A DNA stretch of 64,000 bases from Fallopia convolvulus (taxonomy: Eukaryota > Streptophyta > Magnoliopsida > Caryophyllales > Polygonaceae). Every line of letters begins with the position of its first letter. The stretch's first letter is position 1. A program made the translations under genes and the position numbers. Below the pieces are notes generated by a model. That model saw nothing but the letters and a program-made list of their open reading frames with translations, searched no databases and was not told the DNA's origin. Positions 35,412 to 45,400 of this stretch are shown piece after piece. The stretch is from NCBI GenBank assembly GCA_964016875.1, contig OZ024728.1:28691328-28755327 (forward strand). The letters are read 5' to 3'.

Positions 35412-35858
35412 CGATGGCATGTAGAGCACATACAAGGAAATGGGATGATGCGACATCCATCAGATGTAGAGGAATAGAATCATTTTAAAGCATTATGGCC
35501 AGATTTCATTGTGGAATCGCGCAATGTCCGACTAGGTTTGTGCACTGATAGTTTCAACCCATTCGCGTCGTCGGGACAATAATACTCTTCGTTTCCTGTG
35601 ATTCAAACACTTTACAACCCTCTACCGTCAATGTATATGTGAAACGAGGTTAGGTTTCTGCCAGTTAACATGACAGGACTGAAAATCTCGAAGAAAAAAT
35701 TGGATGTTTACTTGCAGCTATTAATAGCCGAGCTTAGGAGTCTATGGCGTAATGAGGCCTACATATATGAAAAATGGAGGAAGCAAAATTTTGTTGTGCG
35801 TTTGTTGCACTTAATTGATGCAAGCTTAACAAAGCTTCACGATGTTGAATGTAGTTGA
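35412..35858 (+). pseudogene. CACTA transposase (TNP2 family) fragment
   Basis: One frame runs 149 codons with three internal stops. It keeps family hallmarks: GMMRHPSDVE, SRNVRLGLCTDSFNPF, KKKLDVYLQLLIAELRSLW, and a close TKLHDVE. These match the middle of the plant TNP2 transposase that cuts CACTA elements out. All three stops fit single C-to-T or G-to-A changes. The N- and C-terminal parts are absent. Its relation to the CACTA end at 4877 is unknown, since they are 30 kb apart and on unrelated backgrounds. The first part recurs at 63808-63994. Confidence 0.88.
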
Positions 35859-35965
35859 AATTTTACCTGAAATATAAGGTCTTCTCCCAACCTTATATTA
35901 ACTTATGGAAATTTTATATGGAAAACTTTTCCACATATTACCCTAAATTTACAAATGAAATCTAT

Positions 35966-36848
35966 TGTTGGAACAATCATGGTTCCATGGTTTCTCTTAG
36001 TTTTGATGATAACAAACTTAGTTGGTATAACTTGCTTCTATATGTAAGTGTTTTAGGAAAACAGGTACATAGTCACGAGTGACGGAACATTGTGAGGAAC
36101 GATGGAGGGAACGAGTGACAGATTTAGGAAGCGCGTCTTGGAAGGAACGTGGCTTTCTATTAATGGAAAGTTACCAGATCTTTTGCGAGCAATCTTTTGT
36201 GAAGATACGACAGTTGTAGGTGGTTGCTTGAGGAGATCAAAGGGAGGATAAGATCAAAGTTCACACGATCTTATCTAGGAAATCCGAGATCATTCGGTTT
36301 TGGCAAGAATCGGCATGGTTGAGGATCCAAATCACACACAATACTTTCTCCTATTAGTGTGGGATTTGTTAAGTGGAAAATCTGCGTAATTAGGCAAGAA
36401 TTACATATGAGATCAAACTTGACATTTCTTATAAATAGCTAGGTTATAGCTAGGGTTTAAGTGTGGTTGTTGACGGCGAACTTGGAGAGAGAGCTTTTCA
36501 ATTATACGAGTGTGTGGCTTTTTCCGGTGAAGAATCCACAAGTAAGTCAGTAGTTTACTTTCTCTTAGGTTTACGTTTAGGGTTGTAGAAGTCTAGTTGG
36601 TTGAAATTTTGTTGGTGCCTTAGTTACCAGAGAACTTGACTTGCCTTGTAATCGTTTAAAATTAATAAAGTATTCTATTGAAAATCCTCTAAGAAGGAGT
36701 CTCGAGGTTAGAGGTTTTTTTCTTTCTACGACTTGTTGGTCGGACAGAAAGTTTTCCTCTATAAATTCTGTGTTCTAAGTATTTATTTCCGCTGCCCAGG
36801 GAACATTGCTAGTTCCCTGACTTGTCACTAACCCGTCACGATCCAACA
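35966..36848 (+). repeat. SIRE 5' LTR (883 bp)
   Basis: It starts TGTTGGAACAATC and ends CGATCCAACA, immediately before the primer site. A TATAAATA box lies at 36430-36437. Its first 585 bp or so match the truncated 3' LTR at 57069-57655, with scattered transitions and short length differences. Confidence 0.92.
36430..36437 (+). promoter_or_regulatory. TATA box of the SIRE 5' LTR
   Basis: TATAAATA sits about 465 bp into the LTR and is conserved in the 3' LTR near 57536-57543. It is the expected core promoter for the genomic transcript. Confidence 0.7.
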
Positions 36849-36850
36849 AT

Positions 36851-36862
36851 TGGTGTCAGAGC
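36851..36862 (+). promoter_or_regulatory. SIRE primer-binding site
   Basis: TGGTGTCAGAGC lies two bases after the LTR end. It is the Copia variant of the initiator-Met tRNA site. Confidence 0.85.
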
Positions 36863-36901
36863 AAGTTTGCTCTAGATTGTGTGTTAGTGCAGGAACACCG
36901 G

Positions 36902-38640
36902 ATGAGTAGCAACAACACTTACAACGTCGGAATTGGAAACAACAAGCCTCCACTGCTTGTTGCTGGAGAGTATGATCACTGCAAGATCCTCTTCGCCACT
37001 TGGCTCAAGAGCAATGACTACCAAGCTTGGTCAGTCATTGAAGATGGAGACTATGTCATTCCTGCGGACAAGAAGAACAAGAAGTCCGAGTGTGGACCAA
37101 CTGAATGGTCAGGAATGGAGAAAAACTACAAGGCACAAATGTTGTTGAACAATTCCTTGGGTGTTGAAGATCTACTGAGGGTGGTCAACTGTAAAACTGC
37201 CACGGATGCATGGGAAGCTATTGAGCAAATGCATATTGGTAGTACAGATCTGAAGGAAAGCCACCAAAAGGAGGCTAAGAAGGAGTTCTATAACTTCAAG
37301 ATGAAAGATGGTGAAACCATTGCCACTTATCAATCTCGATTTGGACTTTGGTGAATCACATCAATCATCTTGGTATAGAAAAGGACATCACTCACGCAGA
37401 GAAAGTCTCTACGATTGTTGATGGTCTTGGTCCCAAGTATGTTGTTACCAGAGGTTTGCTCAGAGAAAATCCAATCACGAAGACTTGCAAACTTCATGAG
37501 ATCTTTGGAAAGCTAACAGACTACGAGCGCTATGAGAATAACAATAGTAGTACCTCAAGCTCTAACAAGGGTATTGCTCTCAAGATGGAGAAGGCCATCG
37601 AGAATATCACTGCCGGAAAGGGAGTTTATACGTTAGAGGAGGACTCTGATGTAGCTCTCATAACCAAGACGATGAGGGTATTTTACAAGAGAGGCAAGAA
37701 GCAAGGGGCCTTGAAGGAAAAAGAGAAGGTCAATACTGATAAGAAGGAGATCAAGGACGTTACCTGCTTCAACTGTCAAGAAAAGGGTCACTATGCTAAG
37801 AGTTGTCCAAAAGGTAATGAATCTGGGATGAGAAGAAAAAGGCCTACATCGTTGCCTGGGATCTTGACTGAAATGATGAATCTGAATCAAAGATCTATGT
37901 CATGACTCTGAAGACTGAAGGTGTCGACCAAGAGGTAACTCTTGAACAATTCCTTGCTGGTTTAGAAAATGCTAAACAATCTGATCTTGTCATTCTTGTT
38001 AAAAAAACTTTTTGAAGATAACTTGAAAATGCAAGATGAAATAGAAGCTGCTGATGAGAAATGTCTTAATCTTGAAGAAAAACTATCAGATTCAACTGTT
38101 TCTAGTGTTGTTCCTTGTACTGAGTGTAAAGAGATAAATGAAGATATTAACACTCTCACTGAAACCAATAATGAACTTAGAACCGATTTGCTTGTTTTTA
38201 AACTCAAAAAGGAAGAACTGGACAAAAGAACTCGTGTTTTGTTTAATCCAGCTATGTTTGGTATTGGTTATGGTAAAGATAAATCTGAATATCCTCCAAA
38301 TGACCTTAGCTTTGAAGAGAAGATAGAAAGGAAATCTAGGGAACTTCAATCTGCTAGAGATAAAGTTACTTATCTAGAGGGTAGGGTTAAGATTATTGAG
38401 AGTGGATTAAATGAAAACTCAGAATGGTATTCTAGTAAAACGGCTCATAAGATATATTTAAAACAGTCTCAAGGGAACCAGCACAGAGTTCCTTCCAAGG
38501 AACGTGCAAAGGAACGAACCCTCCAGAGCACATCCTAAACGCTATCTTGGAGAATATTATAGGGTGTCCTATCACTGTGGTAAGGGAGGTCATGTCCAAA
38601 AAGACTGTAAGGTTAGATTAGAAGTGTCTAACAAAAGGGT
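36902..38640 (+). pseudogene. SIRE gag, frameshifted
   Basis: The start is ATG 36902 (MSSNNTYNVG); the frame that opens earlier lacks an ATG. The UBN2-type gag domain follows, with FATWLKSNDYQAWSVI, ATDAWEAIEQMH and FKMKDGETIATYQSRF. A shift near 37350 moves to the frame 37348-37905, which ends in a good CCHC knuckle (CFNCQEKGHYAKSC). A further frame (37969-38538) encodes a long Glu/Lys-rich coiled coil, the gag tail distinctive of SIRE. A second knuckle (about 38560-38605) has lost its first Cys to Ser. Two knuckles flanking a coiled coil is the usual SIRE layout. Confidence 0.88.
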
Positions 38641-38954
38641 TCAAAATCAGAATAAGGGAACAACAAGAAACAGTGATCTAGTAAGAAAAATCAAGGGTAT
38701 GACAAATCTCATCAGAAGAAAAAGAAATCAGCTCATCAACCACAAAAGAAGCAAGATTCTAAAACTGATAAAGGGAAAAACCATGTTGATCCCTCAAATG
38801 TTGCTTCTAGTTCCAAGAGTCCACATAAAGCTACTTTAGTTCAATCTCAAATTTATCATTCTGTGAGCTCTGCTAACCGACCCGGGAAGGCTAAGCAGGC
38901 ATGGGTCGTTCAAACATAATTTCTTTCTTGTAGGTTGAAGTGAGGGGGAACATC

Positions 38955-39875
38955 TGCTAGATCCTTGACAGCGGGTGTTCATGTCACATGACAGGGAACG
39001 AGAGTATTCTGTCCTCACTTCAGACCAATGCTGGAGGAAACATTTCCTTTGGAAACAACAATCAAGGAGAAATCATTAGAAAAGGTGAAGTCAAGCTAAA
39101 TGATAAGACCAACGTTAAAGACGTGAGCTTGGTGAAGGGTCTTGGTTACAATCTGCTCAGCTTTGTGACCAAGGGAACAATGAGGTATCATTTACCTCAG
39201 ATGGCTGTACGATCAAGAACAAAAATTCCAGTCTTGTGGTCTTGATGGGAAAGAGGCGCAACAATGTGTTTTTTGTCGTCTCAAGTTTCCAACCACAAGA
39301 TAAGTTATGCTTTGTTACAGATGTGGATGAGACTGATCTTTGGCATAGAAGTTTTGGTCACGCAAATCATCGAAGAATACACAAACTCTACTCACAAAAC
39401 CTGGTAATAGGACTTCCCAAAGTTCTTGCAGAAAAGGAAAGCTTGTGTGAAGATTGCGTGTGAGGGAAACAAAGAAAATCGTCTTTTCAGCCAAACTTAT
39501 CGATTATCACTTTTCATCCTCTTTAAATGGTACACATGGACTTGTGTGGTCCCATGTGGGTGAAAAGTCATGGAGGTAGCAAGTATATTTTTGTTATTGT
39601 TGATGATTTTACTAGATATACAAGGACTCTCTTTCTAGGTTCCAAAGATGAGACGTTAATGGCATTCAAAAGTTGTATCAAGAAGGTAGAAGCATCAACA
39701 GGACAGAAACTGAAGGCTATCAGATCGGATAACGGAACAGAGTTCAAGCATTCCATGTTTCACAACTTCTATGATGAACATGGAGTGTCTTAGAACTTCT
39801 CTGTGCCGAGGACTCCTCAACAAAACGGCGTAGCAGCAAGAAAGAATGGAACGCTGCAAAACATGGCTCGTACTA
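38955..39875 (+). pseudogene. SIRE protease and first half of integrase
   Basis: The protease has an intact ILDSGCSCHMTG active site at about 38961-38996. The pre-integrase zinc region follows (LWHRSFGHANHRRIHKL to CEDCV, 39340-39460). The integrase core holds VHMDLCGPM (39527), FVIVDDFTRY and RSDNGTEF (catalytic Asp residues). A stop follows GVS at 39793, then PRTPQQNGVAARKN, and the text breaks off in MARTMM where the Gypsy element is inserted at 39875/39876. Several shifts separate the blocks. Confidence 0.88.
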
Positions 39876-40837
39876 TGATGTCCAGATCGACGGTGTAGAT
39901 GATGGTGCAAAGAGATCGCCGAAGAGTGGACGGAAATCTTCACTTGGTTCGAAGGTGGTGGAGCTGGGTGGCTGAATTTTTTCTGGGATAAAAAGGGTAG
40001 ATCGCCCTCATTAGGACTCGGAATTGGGTGATTCTAAAGCCCGAAGTTAGATCGTGGAGTCTAGTTTAACCCCTCAAAATTTGAGGGCCAGATGATGTGT
40101 AGATTGAAAGATATGTCGATTATACTGAAGTGGTGCAGAAACCACCGAGATGGAAATGGAACGATTAAAAATGGAATGGCGGAGTGATGGATATGGATGT
40201 TGCACTTGGATATGACTCACCAAGAACAACAAACTAGATTGCAAGAGTGTCGGATATGACTCACCAACGTTCTAACAAGAGATTGAACGAAAAAGAAACA
40301 AAGGAAACTTAGAGAAATTACAAAAAACAACCCATAAAATCCAAGCACAAACTAATTGTCCTTATCCGTCAAAAAAGTCACTTGTCGGAACACGAGTCAA
40401 AAGGAGACTCCAACCTTCTTCTTTGTAAACCTTTGGAAACTTATGATCCATGAGCTCCTCCTTGATCTTGTCAAGCATTTCCCTAGCATGTGCTCGAGTG
40501 ATGCGCCCAAGATAGAGCATGGTGCCTTGACTTGGCTCCTTAGAGCCTCGGACACCAGCCTTGGATATGTGTCCAAATGAAGACTCTCCCTTGTCGTGCA
40601 AATTGGACTTGGCATTAGGGCTAGAATCCTCACTCAAGTCATGGACCAAAGAACCATAAAAAATTCTCGGAGAAATGGCCCCATCAAGCCTAGGCACGAG
40701 CGCGCCCAACGGAGTCGTGAGCAAGGGTGCACAACCAGGTGTCGATGTTGTGGGCGTTGTGTGCAAGGGCGCGCGCCATGGAACATCGTAGGGCTGCAGT
40801 GGAACACAAGATGGCTCAGCGTGGGGCTCGGTACCGA
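39876..40837 (-). repeat. 3' LTR of the outer Gypsy element, truncated
   Basis: It matches 50815-51890 from TGATGTYCAG onward. It lacks about 118 bp present in the other LTR (around 51250-51367), a loss bounded by AAACTTAGA-type repeats, and lacks the last 56 bp after TCGGTACCGA (40828-40837). A minus-strand open frame (40766-40362, 134 codons) contains LGRITRAHAREMLDKIKEEL, resembling the GPITRAR tail of Gypsy polyproteins, so polyprotein coding appears to extend into this LTR. Confidence 0.85.
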
Positions 40838-41573
40838 CGAGTCCCTAGCCCGACGCTCCGCACCGCGGTACCGAGAACCTCGTCCTCGGTACCGTGCCAG
40901 TCGCGACCGCCGAGCACCATGCCATGCCGGGCCACCCCGGCATGGGAACTTGAGGTTTTGGTGCGCCTCGGCCTCGACACTCGAGGTTCGAGTGCGCACC
41001 AGCCCCGTCGACGCCGAAGTCATGCCGCGCCTCGTGTCGCGACATGCCCTTGGCGCGCCGACGCCTTGTCACGACCTTGTTGCGACACTCGCGACTAGGC
41101 CACCGTGACCTATCTATGTTTCTTACTATTTTTAGCATTATTTCCTTTCCGAAACATTTCCCATTATGTCATTTCTATTTTTTATGAGTTTTGGGCTTGG
41201 GCTTGCGCATTGGGCCGCGTGCGTGCATCTCCCATGAGCCGCCCTTGCCACTAGGTTAAAACTAGGGTTTGCGTGCCTTTTTCTCTATAAAAGAGGCACG
41301 CCCCCTTCATTGTTTCTTACGCTTTGAATGAACTATCGTTATGCTGTCGAGATTACTCCAGAACTACTTCTAAAAGGCGTCACCCAATTTCTCATCTCAT
41401 CCCATTCTCTTCCGATCTCCCTCAAAAGAGATCACCTTCTCAATCCTTTCAATTCTCACTCAAACCCCGTCTAGGCGTTAATTCATCTCAAATCTATTGG
41501 ATACACACGTGAGAAGACCATTTACGAGTCCAACGATCGATCCTTCGTGAATCCTTCAACGGGGTTCACATCA
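40838..41573 (+). repeat. 5' LTR of the inner Gypsy element, 5'-truncated
   Basis: It ends GGTTCACATCA just before the primer site. A TATAAAAG box lies at 41286-41293. CGGTACCGAG-type palindromes lie at 40865-40896. It matches 48149-48876 with few differences. The true LTR start is not present: termini of related LTRs here begin TGAT, and no such start is found at the left edge. Confidence 0.8.
41286..41293 (+). promoter_or_regulatory. TATA box of the inner Gypsy LTR
   Basis: TATAAAAG is followed by GGCACGCC and a transcription-start-like pyrimidine tract; it is conserved at 48590-48597 in the other LTR. Confidence 0.65.
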
Positions 41574-41575
41574 AC

Positions 41576-41587
41576 TGGGATCAGAGC
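41576..41587 (+). promoter_or_regulatory. Primer-binding site of the inner Gypsy element
   Basis: TGGGATCAGAGC, one base away from the common initiator-Met site, lies two bases after the LTR end. Confidence 0.8.
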
Positions 41588-42492
41588 CGCGGATTGCGTA
41601 AGTCTCTCTCACTCTTTTACTCGTTTTTTGCACGAAAATTTTTCTTTTCCACCTTTGTTTTCATTAGCTTCCGCCATCTCTACCATCACTCATTAGATCC
41701 ATCGTTTTTTCGAATTTTTTTTCTCAAAAATCACAAAAAATAACCATATCCTCGCCGACTTGCACTTGTTTTTGGTTCATCCTCTTAAGATTTCAAGCTT
41801 GCTTGCATTCTTCATGTTTGTTTGAATTGATTGATTTGTGCACGTCGTCCATTGTTTCTGTTTGTGCGAGCTTTGGTCCGATCTTGGCCGATCTCGTGGT
41901 TGTTATTTTGAGCAAGAATCTTGCGAGATCAAATCTCCAAAGATCTCGTAGTTCCCATAAAAAAAACAAAAAAACAAAAAGATATTATTGGAAAAGCATA
42001 GCCAAAATAAGGCAATCTTTATCCAAGTTAATTTAAAAAAAAAAAAAGATCTTCCAAGATCTTGTGAGATACACAAGCCAAAATAAGGCAAGTATCTCAC
42101 CTAATTTTCGGAAATCTTCTCTCTCTCTTATCGTGATCTATTCTTGCCTTATCTTGCATATCTTCTTTGATTGCATAATCTTTTTGTTTCTAATTTGTTA
42201 AGACATAATCTCGCCTTCCCTCTTAGGCCGAGATCCCTTCCTTTTCTCTCTCCCTCTCTTACGTGCCAAGGCTTTCCAAAGCCGACGCCATCTCTTTCCT
42301 TTCTTACTTGCATGCTTGATTGTCTTGCTTGTTTGTGCTTTTGTGTTGTTCCATACTTGTGCAACGTCGAGATCCTTAACCTCCCATACCTTTCGGGTAC
42401 TTTTCGTGCAAACTAAGGGTACTTGCGTGGTGAGTCTTACAAAATCTTGACGCTTCTTTTGTTTTGTTGTTTCGGAACTTTTGACTTGTTTG
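41588..42492 (+). other. Leader of the inner Gypsy element
   Basis: A 0.9-kb untranslated leader with CTCT-rich and A-rich tracts (41950-42060). The AAGATCTTCCAAGATCTTGTGAGAT region can fold back on itself. It presumably carries packaging signals. The frame upstream of the first polyprotein ATG contains stops. Confidence 0.6.
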
Positions 42493-45400
42493 ATGTCTAT
42501 GGTTGAGATAGGAGACCCTAGCTTGGAAGGAGACGAGAATTCGAGCCAGCAAGGCCTCACAACCCAACAACAACACAACAACCCACCGGTCGTGCCGGGG
42601 GTCCAACCGGGCCTCCTCGGGACGCCCGAAGCGACGCTAACCGGTGTCGTGCCATCTGATGGCCTGGCGGCACTTGAGGCGCGCTTCTCCAACTTGGAAA
42701 CCGTCCTTACAAGGTTCATTGCGCAGCAACAAGCGCCCCCTGCCATGACGATCCACACGCAGCCCGCTAATCCGAGCGTAACGCCACATGGCGTCTCGGT
42801 TCCGCGGGCTACGGCGCAAGAGAAGGCTAAGGGTCTGATGGTTGAAGCGGCTAACCCAATTGGAGTCCAAAGGTTGGAATCCATGAAGGAAAGTCGCCCG
42901 ACTAATCAGGCTCAACATTTGGAGGAGGTTGTTGACGTTCATTCCGATGAGGAGTATGACTCCGAGGAGTGGCGATGTCAACAAGCCAAGAAAAAGAAAA
43001 AGGCGGTCACTCCGACGCCTAAGAGAAAGCACTACAAAGACCGCGATGACTTCGATGTCAATGATTATCGAGGTTATCAAAGTCCCACAACTCCAATTTC
43101 GGATTCCGAGTTCTCTATAACGGAGTACGAGGAGGATTCCGAGGAGGAATTTGACCACCCTCCGGTCCATGATTCGGAGGAGTGGATAGATAGGGATCGG
43201 GATTGGATTCCGAGACCCAAGTTGCCCGAGAACCGCGCGGTCTATGATCGGCTCGAACGCCGTGACAACCGCGAACGACCTCGGCGCGACGGGGATCGGC
43301 GTCGCCAAAACCGAGACCGCGAGGACCAGCGGCGCCCTCGGCGCGATGGAGGAGACGAGCCTAGTGATGATGGCGACGGGCCCGACCGAGGCCATGGCCG
43401 AGGCCCCCGACGCCGACGCACACCGCCTCCGCGTGCCAACCGGCGTGCCGATAATGACCGTCCGGCGCATGTATCACGCCGAGACGTCAAGGTAAAATTT
43501 GAGGATTTCTTTGGTAATTACAACCCTGATGAATTTATTTCTTGGCTGCAGGGAACCGAACACGTGCTCAAGCATTGTCATTACGAGGAGCACGAGAAAG
43601 TCGAGGTGGTGATCCTTCATTTCAAGGGTGCCGCTCGTATGTGGTGGAATCGATTCGAATCGGACCGAGCCCGAAAGGGTAAAGCCCCCATAACCGAGTG
43701 GCATCAACTTGTCTTCATCATGAAGAGGAAATTTATCCCACCCGAATACAAGGAGAAGGTTCAGATCTTGATCCAAGACGCACGTCAAGGGTCCATGACT
43801 CCGGAGGAGTTCTTCGCTTACCTCGAAGATTTATTCTTCAAGGCGGGCATAAGCGCTTCACCGGGGGCGTTGCGGTCTCGCTTTGTGGCGGGACTCCACC
43901 AATGGATCCGAGATCGTTTGGTGGTCTTGCCGATTAAGGATTTGGGACGGTTGATACACACGGCCATGGAGCTTTACACGCAATTCAAGAGGCCGAAGAC
44001 GTTCCCTTATCAAAGGTATGGATCTTCTAACCCTAGTCCTTCCGCTTTGGGTACTAAATCGTTTTCTACTCCTTCTTATTCTAAACCCAAGGTAGGTACC
44101 CCAGCGACGGACTCCAAGGGCACTTCGGTTGGCCAAAATCGTGACAAGGCCGCACCTCCCCCACAAAGGACTCGAGACATCGAGTGCTATTTATGTGGTG
44201 GCCGAGGGCACTTGAAACGGGATTGCCCCAACACGAAGCGCGTCTTGTTTTCGGATCAAACCGCGGCCTACGAAAGTGTAGACGAGGCTGAGTCGGAAGA
44301 TGACAACGCCGAGCCAATTGAAGACGGTGCATACTGCGCACCCTCGGACATCGGCGCCGGCGTTGACAAACTTTTGCTAGTGACGCGCCGAGCGCTTAGC
44401 TTAAGGGAGTCCGTGCCCACCGATCAACGAGAAAACATTTTCCGTACTCGGTGTTTGGTGCAAAACGTCTCCCTTAGCGTCATCATTGATTCGGGCAGCT
44501 GCGGCAATTTTTTGTCCAAAAAAGTCGTAAACCACTTCAAGTTGCCTCAATCGGATCATCCAAAACCGTACAAGCTTGCATGGATTTCAAACGATGGAGA
44601 CCATTGGATCACGAAACAGGTTAGCCTTTCCTTTTCCATTGGTGTCTATTCAGATTCGGTTTTGTTTGATGTCATTGACATGGACGCCACACATCTCCTT
44701 CTTGGACGTCCATGGCAGTTTGACCGTCAAGTGATTTACGATAGCCGGTTGAACACTTACATGTTCAATTACCATGGTAAACGCGTGACCATCTTACCTA
44801 TGTCTCCGAGTGAAGCGTTACAGGATGAAGCCGAAAGGCAACAAGCAAACGCTCGGGACAAAGCCACGGCCGCGCCTATGCCGAATTCCACCACAAACGG
44901 CACTCCTGGCCATGGCACACATTCTGGCGGTGTTCCTGGTTCCAAAACCCAACATTCTTGTGGACATGAGGATTCGAACCAGAAACGCCGACCAAAAGTG
45001 AAGGACGAGCCTCGGACGCCGAACGCGTCCTCGGCTGCGCGCCACACCGCGCCAACGACGTTGCCTGGCGGCGCTGGCTCGAACCAGCTTAGTTCCCGCG
45101 GCGCGCCTGGTCCCAATCTTCCTCCCTGGCAGGGGCCTGTTGGCCAGCCACATGGTGCCCATGGCGCACCTCGGACGAGCGAGGACGCCGAGCCCCCACT
45201 TCTGGGCTCGGTGCAAGATCGACTCTTCCTATGTCGTCGGCGCGACGTGGTCAAAAACATCGAGGGGAGTATTACTTGTTTTTTATTGTGTCCTTTACTT
45301 AATATTACTATTGATAAGACACATGTATTACCTCCCTCCATTTCTGCCTTGCTTCAGGAGTTCTCGGATATTATGCCTGCCGAGCTCCCCGACGGGTTAC

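Noticed and set aside
42198..43470. Long minus-strand open frames (228 and 277 codons) opposite the inner Gypsy gag
   Set aside because: They lie antisense to a motif-rich polyprotein and arise from its GC- and Arg-codon-rich composition; no domain is visible in them.
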